Shown here one piece after another: positions 44,822-53,865 of a DNA stretch of 64,000 nucleotides. The notes under the pieces are model-generated. The model was not told the DNA's origin. It did no database searches and saw nothing but the letters and a program-made list of their open reading frames with translations. Every line of letters begins with the position of its first letter. Position 1 is the stretch's first letter. The DNA is from Actinoplanes sp. SE50/110 (GTDB lineage Bacteria > Actinomycetota > Actinomycetes > Mycobacteriales > Micromonosporaceae), in assembly GCF_900119315.1 (NCBI RefSeq), contig NZ_LT827010.1, positions 7,868,001 through 7,932,000 on the forward strand. Direction: 5' to 3'. The position numbers and the translations under genes were made by a program.

Positions 44822-45703
44822 ATGCGTTTGCAGCGTCTCGCGGCTGTTGCCACGGCTACCGCCCTGGTATTCGGCCTGGCCGCGTGCGGCGACAAATCCG
44901 ACGGGGGCTCCAAGTCGGGTGCCGGCAGCAAGTCGTTCCCCGCGGGTAGCACGATGGAGCGTCTCAACAAGGCCCAGACGATCAAGGTCGGCACCAAGTT
45001 CGACCAGCCCGGCTTCGGGCTGAAAGGACTGTCCGGCAAACCGGAGGGCTTCGACGTCGAGATCTCCAAGATCATCGTCAAGGAACTGGGGATTCCGGCC
45101 GACAAGATCCAGTACGTCGAGACACCGTCGAAGGTCCGTGAGGACTCGATCGTGAACAACACGGTCGACTTCGTGGTCGCCACGTACACGATCAACGACG
45201 AGCGCAAGAAGCGGGTCGCGTTCGCCGGGCCGTACTACGAGGCCGGCCAGAACATCCTGGTCAAGGCAGACGACTCGACCATCACCGGGCCGGACTCCTT
45301 CAAGGACGGCACCAAGAAGGTCTGCTCGGTCACCGGCTCGACGCCGGCCGAGAAGATCAAGACGTACGTCAAAGACGTCCCCAGCCAGGTGGTGCTCTTC
45401 GACACCTACGACAAGTGCATCGCCGCCCTCGACGGTGGCCAGGTCAATGCGGTGACCACGGACAACGTGATCCTGCTGGGCTACATCTCGAAGAACCAGG
45501 GCAAGTACAAGCTGGCCGGGCCCAACTTCACCAAGGAGCCGTACGGCATCGGCGTGAAGCTGGAGGACAAGGACTTCCGGACGTTCATCAACGACACGCT
45601 GGAGAAGTCGTTCGCCGACGGCAGCTGGAAGAAGGCCTGGGACGACACCGCCGGCAAGTTCGGCGCCGAACTGGGTGCCGCGCCGACGGTCAACCGCTAC
45701 TGA
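44822..45703 (+). CDS. gluB: Amino-acid ABC transporter substrate-binding lipoprotein (glutamate type)
   Basis: The 293-residue protein has a lipoprotein signal (LAAVATATALVFGLAAC, lipobox Cys at about 22) and a Ser/Gly/Lys-rich linker. A family 3 periplasmic-binding fold follows (IKVGTKFDQPGFGLK, GFDVEISKIIVKELGI, FVVATYTINDERKKRVAFAGPYY). Such proteins bind glutamate, aspartate or related acids. ATG at 44822 has SD GGAGAAGAGG. Gap to gluA is 62 bases. Confidence 0.94.
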   Translation: MRLQRLAAVATATALVFGLAACGDKSDGGSKSGAGSKSFPAGSTMERLNKAQTIKVGTKFDQPGFGLKGLSGKPEGFDVEISKIIVKELGIPADKIQYVETPSKVREDSIVNNTVDFVVATYTINDERKKRVAFAGPYYEAGQNILVKADDSTITGPDSFKDGTKKVCSVTGSTPAEKIKTYVKDVPSQVVLFDTYDKCIAALDGGQVNAVTTDNVILLGYISKNQGKYKLAGPNFTKEPYGIGVKLEDKDFRTFINDTLEKSFADGSWKKAWDDTAGKFGAELGAAPTVNRY

Positions 45704-45744
45704 TTTCCGCCCACTGATCCGGTGACGAGGAGGAAGCCCGGCCC

Positions 45745-46455
45745 GTGAGTGTGATCTTCGATCGATTCGACGTCTTCGCGGGCGGCTTCTGGCTCACGCT
45801 CCAGATCTGCGTGCTCGCCGCGATCGGCGCCCTGTTCCTGGGCGCCGTCGTGGCGGTGCTCCGCATCTCCCCCGTCCCGCCGCTGCGGGCGCTGGGCACC
45901 GCGTATGTCACCGTCTTCCGGAACATGCCGCTGACCGTGGTCATGTTCTTCGCCGCGTTCGCCCTGCCGGCTCTCGGCTCGAACGCCGACTTCCTCCGCA
46001 TTCCGGTGCTCGACGCGATCTTCACCCGGCTCGGCACCGACCTGCCGTACTTTCGCTTCGCCCTGATCGCGCTGGTGCTCTACACCGCCGCTTTCGTCTG
46101 CGAGGCGCTGCGCTCCGGTGTCAACGCGGTGCAGCCCGGGCAATCCGAGGCCGCCCGGTCGCTGGGCATGACATTCGGTCAGAACCTGCGGTACGTCGTT
46201 CTGCCGCAGTCCTGGAAGGCGTCCATCGTGCCGCTCGGTTCGGTGATCATCGCAATGATCAAGAACTCCGCGCTGATCGGTTTCTTCGGCGTCGTCGGCG
46301 ACCTGTCACAGACCGCCGACCAGCTCACCTCGGCGGAGGGCCTCGCCTTCGTACCCGTCGCCATCGGCGTCTCGATCGGATATCTGATCATGACTGTGCC
46401 CCTGGGCGCCCTTCTCGACCGGATCGAACGCAGGCAGGCGGTGACCGCCCGATGA
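45745..46455 (+). CDS. gluC: Amino-acid ABC transporter permease
   Basis: The 236-residue membrane protein has about five helices and the permease EAA-type loop EALRSGVNAVQPGQSEAARSLGMTFGQ, which docks on the ATPase. It belongs to the HisM/GlnP-type polar amino-acid permeases. Start is GTG at 45745 with SD GAGGAGG. It works as a heterodimer with the next gene product. Confidence 0.93.
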   Translation: MSVIFDRFDVFAGGFWLTLQICVLAAIGALFLGAVVAVLRISPVPPLRALGTAYVTVFRNMPLTVVMFFAAFALPALGSNADFLRIPVLDAIFTRLGTDLPYFRFALIALVLYTAAFVCEALRSGVNAVQPGQSEAARSLGMTFGQNLRYVVLPQSWKASIVPLGSVIIAMIKNSALIGFFGVVGDLSQTADQLTSAEGLAFVPVAIGVSIGYLIMTVPLGALLDRIERRQAVTAR

Positions 46456-46528
46456 GCAGGCTCGGCAATGACCCGATGGGCATCGGTGTCACCGGTCGGT
46501 GGCACCGCGGCGCGACAGAGGTGACCCC

Positions 46529-47497
46529 GTGAGTCAGCAGAGCGTTCTCTACGACGTTCCGGGCCCCCGCCAGCGCCGCATCACGCTGATCTCCAGCCTG
46601 CTCGTCGCGATCGGGCTGCTGGCCGGAATCTACTATCTGATCTATCTGCCCCTGCACCACAAGGGGCAATTCTCGATGAAGCTCTGGGGTCCGCTCATCG
46701 ACCCCGGCAACGAGGATTTCAGCGCCGTGTGGGACCGCATCGGCGTCGGGGTCAAGAACACGCTGACCGCCGCGGTGTTCGCCATCATCGGCTCCCTGAT
46801 CATCGGGACGCTGCTGAGCGTGCTGCGGATCGAACTCGAGTCGCTGGCCCGGCGCCGCTTCCCCGGCATCGCCGCCCCCGTCGCTCTCCTGTTGCGCGCG
46901 CTCAGCGTGGCGCTCGCGTGGGCGACCCGGATCTGCATCGAGGTCTTCCGCGGGCTGCCCGTAGTCCTCACCATCTTCTTCGTGGCGCGGGGCCTGCCCG
47001 AGTTCGGTGTCAGCATGGACACCCTCTGGTATCTCGTGATCGGCCTGACGATCTACAACTCGGTGGTCATCGGCGAGATCCTGCGCTCCGGCATGACCGG
47101 CCTGCCACCCGGACAGCGGGAGGCGGCCGCCGCGATCGGCCTCTCCTCGCCGCAGACCACCATGATCGTGCTGCTCCCGCAGGCTTTCCGGATCATGCTG
47201 CCCGCCCTGATCAGCCAGCTTGTCGTGGTGCTCAAGGACACCTCCCTCGGGTTCATCATCAGCTACGAGGAGACCCTGAACATCGGTAAGCAGATCATCG
47301 GCGTGCTGAGCAACCCCATCCAGGTGTACGCCGTGATCGGGACGCTCTTCATCCTGGTCAACTACTCCCTCTCCAAGCTGGCTCAATACGTCCAGCGGCG
47401 CCTTTCCCGCGGTCGCAAGACCGCCGGCATGCCGCGCCGGCAGCCGCCGACGGCAGCGCTGATCGCCCAAGCCGAAGGCGCCGGCGGAACCGCCTGA
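46529..47497 (+). CDS. gluD: Amino-acid ABC transporter permease
   Basis: The 322-residue permease is longer than GluC. It has an N-terminal cytoplasmic stretch, a first helix (ITLISSLLVAIGLLAGIYYLI), a periplasmic segment, and then the HisM-type core with the EAA loop GEILRSGMTGLPPGQREAAAAIGLS. The C-terminal 45 residues are basic and cytoplasmic. GTG at 46529 has SD GAGG six bases away. It is last in the operon and is followed by a weak stem-loop. Confidence 0.93.
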   Translation: MSQQSVLYDVPGPRQRRITLISSLLVAIGLLAGIYYLIYLPLHHKGQFSMKLWGPLIDPGNEDFSAVWDRIGVGVKNTLTAAVFAIIGSLIIGTLLSVLRIELESLARRRFPGIAAPVALLLRALSVALAWATRICIEVFRGLPVVLTIFFVARGLPEFGVSMDTLWYLVIGLTIYNSVVIGEILRSGMTGLPPGQREAAAAIGLSSPQTTMIVLLPQAFRIMLPALISQLVVVLKDTSLGFIISYEETLNIGKQIIGVLSNPIQVYAVIGTLFILVNYSLSKLAQYVQRRLSRGRKTAGMPRRQPPTAALIAQAEGAGGTA

Positions 47498-47509
47498 CCG
47501 ACGGTCGTC

Positions 47510-47528
47510 GGGGCCGCACAAAGGCCCC
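47510..47528. terminator. Weak stem-loop between gluD and rny
   Basis: GGGGCC/GGCCCC with a seven-base loop stands between the convergent gluD and rny genes. A six-pair stem without a U tract is only suggestive. Confidence 0.4.
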
Positions 47529-47575
47529 TCCCCGCCGCCATCGACCGCGCTCGCACGGTCAGGAACCGCGGGAGA

Positions 47576-49300
47576 TCAGCGAGCCAACTCGGTGACCCGG
47601 GACTCGCGGACGACGGTGACGCGGATCTGACCGGGGTAGGTGAGTTCCTCCTCGATCTGCTTGGCGACGTCGCGGGCCAGGACCGCCGCACCGATGTCGT
47701 CGATGTCGTCGGGGCGGACCATCACCCGGATCTCCCGGCCGGCCTGCATCGCGAACACCTTCTCGACGCCCAGCTTGCCGCCGGCGATCTCCTCGATCCG
47801 CTCCAGGCGCTTGACGTACGCCTCCAAGCTCTCCCGCCGCGCTCCCGGCCGGCCGCCGGAACAGGCGTCCGAAGCCTGGGTGAGCACCGCCTCGATGGTC
47901 TGCGGCGGCACCTCGTTGTGATGAGCCTCGATGGCGTGGACGATCTCCTCGTGCTCGCCGTACTTGCGGGCCACATCCGCGCCGATCAGCGCGTGACTGC
48001 CCTCCACCTCGTGGGTGAGTGCCTTGCCGATGTCGTGCAGGAACGCCGCCCGCTTCATGATCGGCACGTCCAGACCCAGCTCGGCCGCCATGATCCCGGC
48101 GATGTGCGCGGTCTCCACCAGGTGCTTGAGCACATTCTGGCCGTAACTCGTCCGGTATCGCAGCCGGCCCAGCAGCTTCACCAGCTCCGGGTGGATGTTG
48201 GTGATCCCGACGTCGACCAGCGCCTCCTCGGCGGCCCGGTCGCAGAGCCGCTCCACCTCGTTCTTGGCGCTGTCGAAGACCTCCTCGATCCGGTGCGGGT
48301 GGATCCGGCCGTCCAGCACCAACTTCTCCAGCGTCAACCGGCCCACCTCGCGGCGCACCGGGTCGAAACAGGAGAGCAGCACCGCCTCCGGGGTGTCGTC
48401 GATGATCAGGTTGACCCCGGTGGTCGACTCGAAGGCCCGGATGTTGCGGCCCTCGCGGCCGATGATCCGGCCCTTCATCTCGTCACTCGGCAGGTGCAGC
48501 ACGCTGACCACGCTCTCCGCGGTCTGCTCGCTGGCGATCCGCTGGATCGCGTCGACCACGATGTGCCGGGCCCGGGTGTCCGCGGTGCTCCGCGCATCCT
48601 GCTCGATGTCCCGGATCAGGATGGCGGCCTCCCGCTTCGCCTGACCCTCGATCGCGTCGATCAGCTCGCCCTTCGCGGTCTCCGTGGTCAGCCCGGCGAT
48701 CCGCTCCAGCTCGCGGCGCTTGGTGTTCTCCGCCGCCTCGACCTCCGTCTCCCGGGCCTTCAAGGTCGCCTCCCGCTTCGCCAGCTCCGACTCCAGGGCG
48801 ACGAGCCGGCGCTCCCGCTCCACCAGGCGCTCCACCTCCTCGCCGTGCAGCCGCTCCCGCTCGTCGATCCGGGCAGCCCGCCGCTCCACCTCCGCGGCCT
48901 GCTCCTTCACCGTGGCGTTGAGCAGCGCGATCTCCCGCTCCCCGGACCGCCGGGCCGCGGTGCGCAGCTGCTCCACATCCGCCTCGGCCTGGCGGTGGGC
49001 GTGCTCCAGGATGGTGTCGGCTTCGCTGTGCGCGTTCTCCAGCACCCGGCGGGCCTCGGCCCGGGCGGCGGCGGCCTCGGCTTTCGCGGCGGCGGCCTCG
49101 GCACGCACCGAAGCGGCCTTGGCATTGGCGTCGGCGACCTTCGCCTGCGCGACACCGACCTCCTGCTCCTGCCGGTCGTGGGCGTCCTGCCGTTCGGTCC
49201 GCAGCTGACCCAGCGCACGGGCGCCCAGGGTCAAGCCGACGATCACCGACACGGCGAGCACGACGATCGCTACTACCAGCACCCAGTATTGGGGGGCCAT
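47576..49300 (-). CDS. rny: Ribonuclease Y
   Basis: The 574-residue endoribonuclease begins RNA turnover at the membrane. It has an N-terminal membrane helix (about 5-27, WVLVVAIVVLAVSVIVGLTL), then a long Ala/Glu/Arg-rich coiled coil (about 35-215). A KH domain (about 260-330, DEMKGRIIGREGRNIRAFE) is followed by an HD domain with metal ligands in FLHDIGKALTHE. The last region has VEKVFAMQAGREIRVMV. Length is slightly above that of Firmicute RNase Y. Start ATG at 49300 has GGGAG upstream. RNase Y is present in some actinobacteria beside RNase E. Confidence 0.95.
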   Translation of the reverse strand: MAPQYWVLVVAIVVLAVSVIVGLTLGARALGQLRTERQDAHDRQEQEVGVAQAKVADANAKAASVRAEAAAAKAEAAAARAEARRVLENAHSEADTILEHAHRQAEADVEQLRTAARRSGEREIALLNATVKEQAAEVERRAARIDERERLHGEEVERLVERERRLVALESELAKREATLKARETEVEAAENTKRRELERIAGLTTETAKGELIDAIEGQAKREAAILIRDIEQDARSTADTRARHIVVDAIQRIASEQTAESVVSVLHLPSDEMKGRIIGREGRNIRAFESTTGVNLIIDDTPEAVLLSCFDPVRREVGRLTLEKLVLDGRIHPHRIEEVFDSAKNEVERLCDRAAEEALVDVGITNIHPELVKLLGRLRYRTSYGQNVLKHLVETAHIAGIMAAELGLDVPIMKRAAFLHDIGKALTHEVEGSHALIGADVARKYGEHEEIVHAIEAHHNEVPPQTIEAVLTQASDACSGGRPGARRESLEAYVKRLERIEEIAGGKLGVEKVFAMQAGREIRVMVRPDDIDDIGAAVLARDVAKQIEEELTYPGQIRVTVVRESRVTELAR

Positions 49301-50985
49301 CTCGCCGCGTCTCCCTTCGCCGCCGGCGCGGTGTGCACGCGCGCGGGCTCTCTGCGGGATGCCCGACCAAGGCAGATGACCGGCTCACACGCTCCGCCGT
49401 ACGACTACCAGCTTCGCCTCTCGGGTTGACTGGCTGCCGCCTGTTCCGGCTACCTGACCGGAATCGGGGCGGCTCACACCTGCTCCGGCCCGGTTCGTCG
49501 GTTCCCTGATCCCGAGCCGGTGAGGTCGGCGGCCCCTTCCGCGGCCGGCCCCTTCCGCAACCGGCGGCTTCGGATGCCGGCGCTTCCGCGGTCGGCGCCT
49601 CGATGACCAGCCCGCTTCAGCAACCAGCCCTCTCAGCGACCGGCGGCTTCAGATGCCGGCGCCCTGAGCAAGCAGCCCCCTGAGCGGCTGCCTTGGAGCG
49701 ACCAATGGCTCGGTCGTCGTCGGCGTCGGTGCGTCGTGCGGGGTCGGTGCGGCATGCGACGGTTCGGCGTCTGGCACGTTTCAGCCGGACCGTCGGATCC
49801 GTCCCGAGCGCGCCGTCGCCGGGCAGCATCGCCTGCCGGGCGACCTGCCCGCCCGGAGTCCGGGACGGGAGCCGTCCGACCTGCCCGCATGCCCGGCGCG
49901 GAGTCGTCCGGCCTGCCGCCCGGTTGCCCGGGACGGAATCCGTCCGACCTGCCGCCCGCTGCGCCAACCGGCTCGCGAGCGCCACGCCGCCCCGTCACGC
50001 CTCGTTCCGTCGCCGAACCCGGCCGGCGATCGTCAACGGAGTGTGACAATGCCTCGCGCGGTTTCCTCCCGTCGAAGCTCTGTCGGACCCCGCCGGCGAG
50101 TGCCGTCGGCCTCCGCGTCCGGGTCGCTGGATGGTGACTCGGGATCAGAGTGTGTGTGGAGTTGTAGGTCGACCGCTGAATATCTCACCACCCCCGCGCG
50201 GTCAGCGGGAGGCGACGCCTTCGACGGACCAGGCCCGTCAAGTGATGCCGTAATGTAATGAGATCTATGTTGTGTGTGTTGCTTGCGATGGTCGAGCAAA
50301 CCTTGTGTAACGCGAGGCTAGGTCGCAAGTGCCGCTTCGGTCAAGGACTCATGATTCGGCAGCGGATAGGACGTAGGGCACAGACCCGCTTACGCCCAGC
50401 TCACGATATCGCCCGGATATTTCCGACGTGCCACCACATCGAGTACTTCCAGGACCGGCCCACACCCGCTGGCCAGCACACTGGAAAAGCCCCTCAGCCA
50501 TTATTCCGCCCGCCGGCAACCGCCCTCACACCACACCGAGCGTGACGACAGCAGGCCGACACCCACCGATCCGGAGCTTCTCCCCGAACAGGCAGAGTTT
50601 TCACATCCGGACTATATCGCCCTGGACCGCCTATACCTCACGAATGCCCCGGCTCGCCCGTCCAAGCATCCCGCCTTCCGGGAACGGGCGCCCGCCGCTA
50701 CGTACGTCCGCTCAGTGTCTGACCACATTCTCAGCCTGCCGGCGGACAGGTTGCCGGCACCCGCGAAGCGTCTCCGCAGCCCTCCGCGAAGACCCTCGAC
50801 AACTTCTCTCCGCTCATGACCAGACGTCACCAAGCGCAACCGAACCGCCCTACTCACCGCCGAGCCGACAGAGCCCAGCCGCCGGCATCCCCGCGTTCGC
50901 AGAACAGTCGCCTACAGCGGCCCGCACACCAGGAGCCCTGACCTGAACCATCGCCGGCCGCCTGCGACCCGGGGGCACCCCTCCG
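49301..50985. other. 1.7-kb stretch without a supported gene
   Basis: The region upstream of rny contains no frame with both an SD and family-like sequence. Bases 49440-50040 are Pro/Arg-type GC-rich with short repeated phrases (ACCGGCGGCTTC near 49560 and 49639; GTCCGACCTGCC twice near 49880-49950). Bases about 50240-50420 are clearly lower in GC than anything nearby. Possible promoter elements for rny lie just above 49300 but none stands out. Confidence 0.6.
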
Positions 50986-51204
50986 CGGCAAGGTCAGACG
51001 CACCGTCCCGACGAAGCGCCACGCCATACCCGGCAAAGTCAGACGCACCGTCCCCACAGAGCGCCACGCCATACCCGGCAAGGTCAGACGCACGGTCCCC
51101 ACAGAGCGCCACGCCATACCCGGCAAGGTCAGACGCACCGTCCCGACGAAGCGCCACGCCATGCCCGGTCAAAGTCGGACGCACTGTTTCGGCAGAGTGC
51201 GGCC
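50986..51204. repeat. 45-bp tandem repeat, four copies plus a decayed fifth
   Basis: The unit CGGCAAGGTCAGACGCACCG plus 25 more bases starts at 50986, 51031, 51076 and 51121, with a decayed copy from 51166. Copies differ at only a few positions. It lies just after the recX stop. The length is a multiple of three, so one minus-strand frame stays open and reads MAWRxVGTVRLTLPG repeatedly. Confidence 0.92.
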
Positions 51205-51220
51205 TCCTGTTCCGGCGGGG

Positions 51221-52426
51221 TCAGGAGTGCGGGTCTTCGGCCTGGTCGGCGAGGGCATCGGCGTCCACGGCGTCAGCGAACTCAGCGGCTTCCGCGTCGC
51301 GGGCGGCAAGGGCCTCCTTGACCGCCCGGATGGCGATGCCCACCGGATAACCCTTGCGGGCCAGCATGGCGACCAGGCGTCGGAACACCGCCTCCGGCGT
51401 GCCGCTGGCGGTCCGCAGCTTCCGGTCGACGAGCGCCCGGGCGGTCTCTGCCTCGGACTCGTCGTCGACGCTCTCCAGCGCCTCTCCAGCCACCTCGGCG
51501 TCCACACCGCGCTGCCGCAGTTCGTTGGCGAGAGCCCGGCGCGCCAGGCCACGACCGTGGTGCCGGCTGGACACCCAGGCCCGCGCGAACGCCGCGTCGT
51601 TGATGATGCCGACCTCGTCATACCGATCGAGGACCTCGGCGATCACCTCCTCGGAGATCTCCTTCCGGGCCAGCACCTTGGCCAATTCGGCACGTGTCCG
51701 CGGCCGCACCGCAAGCTGGCGCAGGCAGATCTCCCGCGCCCGCTCCGACTCACTCTGCGCAGGTCCCGCCGGTTTCCGCTCACCGGCACCCCCGCCGCCC
51801 CGAGCGCCCGCTCGCAGGGCGAACCGACCGTCCGACCCCTCGCCCTCCGGGCCGCCGATCTCTAGGCCGAACTGACCGCCGGAACCCCCGGCACCCGGAC
51901 GGCCCGATCTCCCGCCGGGCTGACCGTCGGAAGCTCCGCCGCCCGAACGACCCCATCTCCCGCCGGGCAGATCGTCGGAAGCTCCGCCGCCCGAACGGCC
52001 CCATCTCCCGCCGGGCTGACCGTCGGAAGCTCCGCCGCCCGAACGGCCCGATCTCCCGACGGGCTGATCGCTGGAAGCCGCCTGGCCGCTCCAGGGCAGG
52101 CCTTGAACGGCCGGACCGCCGGAGCGGTCGCGTGGGCGCCCGCCGAAGCGGCCGGCAGACCCGGCGTCGCTGGAGGCGGGGTCATCGCCGGGTGCTTCGG
52201 ACAGGTCGGTGTCATCGGAGGCCTCACTGGAGGAACCGAAGGTCTGCCAGAGGCTGGGGTCGTCAGCGTCCGGCCGGCGACGGGCCGCAGAGCCACGCCG
52301 ACCGGAATCGCGACGGTCTTGGCCCGGGCCGCGGCCCGGGGTTTCGTCGTCCGGCGCATCGGCGCCGGACCGGGGCGGGAGGGCATCCCAGCCGCGCCCG
52401 GACCGGGCACCACGTCGTCCGGCCAT
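51221..52426 (-). CDS. recX: Regulatory protein RecX with long repetitive N-terminal extension
   Basis: The 401-residue protein carries the RecX domain only in its C-terminal part (about 220-385: ICLRQLAVRPRTRAELAKVL, VLDRYDEVGIINDAAFARAW, RALANELRQRGVD, VFRRLVAMLARKGYP). RecX restrains RecA filaments. The first 220 residues are Gly/Ser/Arg/Asp-rich and include a 16-residue repeat, GRWGRSGGGASDGQPG. Usual RecX is 150-270 residues. Start ATG at 52426 has a weak SD, 14 bases after the recA stop, so it is expressed with recA. A shorter start inside the extension cannot be excluded, but no good SD was seen there. Confidence 0.9.
   Translation of the reverse strand: MAGRRGARSGRGWDALPPRSGADAPDDETPGRGPGQDRRDSGRRGSAARRRPDADDPSLWQTFGSSSEASDDTDLSEAPGDDPASSDAGSAGRFGGRPRDRSGGPAVQGLPWSGQAASSDQPVGRSGRSGGGASDGQPGGRWGRSGGGASDDLPGGRWGRSGGGASDGQPGGRSGRPGAGGSGGQFGLEIGGPEGEGSDGRFALRAGARGGGGAGERKPAGPAQSESERAREICLRQLAVRPRTRAELAKVLARKEISEEVIAEVLDRYDEVGIINDAAFARAWVSSRHHGRGLARRALANELRQRGVDAEVAGEALESVDDESEAETARALVDRKLRTASGTPEAVFRRLVAMLARKGYPVGIAIRAVKEALAARDAEAAEFADAVDADALADQAEDPHS
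51901..52080. repeat. 48-bp in-frame tandem repeat inside recX
   Basis: Copies of the phrase ATCTCCCGCCGGGCTGACCG begin at 51907, 51955, 52003 and 52051, exactly 48 bases apart. They encode a 16-residue Gly/Ser/Arg unit on the minus strand. Confidence 0.88.
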
Positions 52427-52440
52427 GTCGGATTACCGGA

Positions 52441-53487
52441 TCAGAAGTCGACCGGCGGCAGCTCGGGGCCACCGGCAGCGTCCCCGGAGGTCTGCCCGAC
52501 GCCGAGCTTCTCCAGGATCTTCTTCTCGATCTCGGCGGCGACGTCCGGGTTCTCCTTGAGGAACTCCCGCGCCTTCTCCTTGCCCTGGCCGAGCTGGTCG
52601 CCGTCATACGTGTACCAGGCGCCGGACTTGCGGATGATGCTCTGCTCGACACCCACGTCGATGAGCGAGCCCTCGCGGGAGATGCCCTTGCCGTACATGA
52701 TGTCGAACTCGGCCTGCTTGAACGGGGCCGCGACCTTGTTCTTCACGACCTTGACCCGGGTGCGGTTACCGACCACGTCGGTGCCGTCCTTCAGGCTCTC
52801 GATGCGGCGCACGTCGAGCCGGACCGAGGCGTAGAACTTCAGCGCGCGACCACCGGTCGTCGTCTCCGGCGAGCCGAACATCACGCCGATCTTCTCGCGG
52901 AGCTGGTTGATGAAGATCGCCGTGGTGCCGGTGTTGTTGAGCACGCCGGTGATCTTGCGGAGCGCCTGGCTCATCAGCCGGGCCTGCAGACCGACATGGC
53001 TGTCACCCATCTCGCCCTCGATCTCGGCGCGCGGCACCAGGGCGGCGACCGAGTCGATGACGATGATGTCGAGCGCACCGGAGCGGATCAGCATGTCCGC
53101 GATCTCCAGCGCCTGCTCGCCGGTGTCCGGCTGGGACACCAGCAGGGCGTCGGTGTCGACGCCGAGAGCCCGCGCGTAGTCCGGGTCGAGCGCGTGCTCC
53201 GCGTCGATGAACGCCGCGGTGCCGCCGGCCTTCTGCGCGTTGGCCACCGCGTGCAGTGCGACGGTGGTCTTACCGCTGGACTCCGGCCCGTACACCTCGA
53301 TGACCCGGCCACGCGGCAGGCCGCCGACGCCGAGCGCCACGTCGAGCGCGATCGAGCTGGTCGGGATCACGGCGGTCTGCACGACCGGCCGCTCACCGAG
53401 CCGCATCACCGAGCCCTTGCCGAACTGCTTGTCGATCTGTGCCAGCGCCAGTTCGAGCGCCTTTTCCCGGTCCGGTGCTGCCACCAT
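52441..53487 (-). CDS. recA: Recombinase RecA
   Basis: The 348-residue recombinase has an N-terminal helix, Walker A GPESSGKTT, the LVSQPDTGEQALEI strand, Walker B LDIIVIDSVAALVP, loop L1 (EIEGEMGDSHVGLQARLMSQ) and loop L2 (FINQLREKIGVMFGSPETTTGGRAL). The C-terminal domain ends in an acidic/Pro tail. It drives strand exchange and LexA cleavage. Start ATG at 53487 is chosen because the putative proximal promoter at 53534-53559 lies between it and the longer open-frame start at 53556. recX follows 14 bases later. No intein is present. Confidence 0.97.
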   Translation of the reverse strand: MVAAPDREKALELALAQIDKQFGKGSVMRLGERPVVQTAVIPTSSIALDVALGVGGLPRGRVIEVYGPESSGKTTVALHAVANAQKAGGTAAFIDAEHALDPDYARALGVDTDALLVSQPDTGEQALEIADMLIRSGALDIIVIDSVAALVPRAEIEGEMGDSHVGLQARLMSQALRKITGVLNNTGTTAIFINQLREKIGVMFGSPETTTGGRALKFYASVRLDVRRIESLKDGTDVVGNRTRVKVVKNKVAAPFKQAEFDIMYGKGISREGSLIDVGVEQSIIRKSGAWYTYDGDQLGQGKEKAREFLKENPDVAAEIEKKILEKLGVGQTSGDAAGGPELPPVDF

Positions 53488-53533
53488 TGCTGTCACCCCT
53501 GTATTGGACTTCGCGTTCTTCGCCACGGCCGAC

Positions 53534-53559
53534 ACGGTATGCGGTGGGTATGACAAAAA
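53534..53559 (-). promoter_or_regulatory. Putative proximal recA promoter of the PafBC (RecA-NDp) type
   Basis: On the minus strand TTGTC (with a T run before it) is followed after exactly 12 bases by TACCGT. This fits the mycobacterial LexA-independent DNA-damage promoter (TTGTCRGTG-N8-TAnnnT) in spacing and -10, though the bases after TTGTC differ (ATACC instead of GGTG). It would give a leader of about 40 bases before recA. Confidence 0.55.
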
Positions 53560-53610
53560 TCCTCCGCCCTACCGAGGGCTGTGGATGGCCGAGCCGCTGT
53601 GGACAATAGC

Positions 53611-53624
53611 CGAACACATGTACT
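53611..53624. promoter_or_regulatory. LexA-box-like site upstream of recA
   Basis: CGAACACATGTACT matches CGAAC-N4-GTTCG at eight of ten fixed positions and lies 124 bases before the recA start, beyond the putative proximal promoter. The order (distal LexA-controlled, proximal LexA-independent) mirrors the two-promoter recA of Mycobacterium tuberculosis. Confidence 0.6.
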
Positions 53625-53664
53625 ACATCGAGCGACACGCCAGAACAAGCGTACGAAGAATGAC

Positions 53665-53865
53665 TCAGTGCAGCCTGGAAGGCACCCGATCGGGGTACGA
53701 GGCCACCACGGCGCGCCAGATGGTAGCCGTGTCGACACCCTGCGCAATCGCCTGCTCAATGGTGCGGCCGTCCAGCTCCGCGAAGGCGTGATCGGCCGCG
53801 ATGCTGCGGGCGTAGGCCGCGCCGAACGCCTGTTCAAGGCGTCCCCAGAAGTCCGTCAGTCGCAC
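53665..53865 (-). CDS. DUF3046 protein upstream of recA
   Basis: The 66-residue protein matches the short DUF3046 family found next to recA in actinobacteria (MRLTDFWGRLEQAFGAAYA, then LDGRTIEQAIAQG and IWRAVV). Function is unknown. Start is GTG at 53865. A TAGGCT element ends eight bases before it, so the mRNA may be leaderless. It stops 40 bases before the LexA-like site of recA. Confidence 0.85.
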   Translation of the reverse strand: MRLTDFWGRLEQAFGAAYARSIAADHAFAELDGRTIEQAIAQGVDTATIWRAVVASYPDRVPSRLH

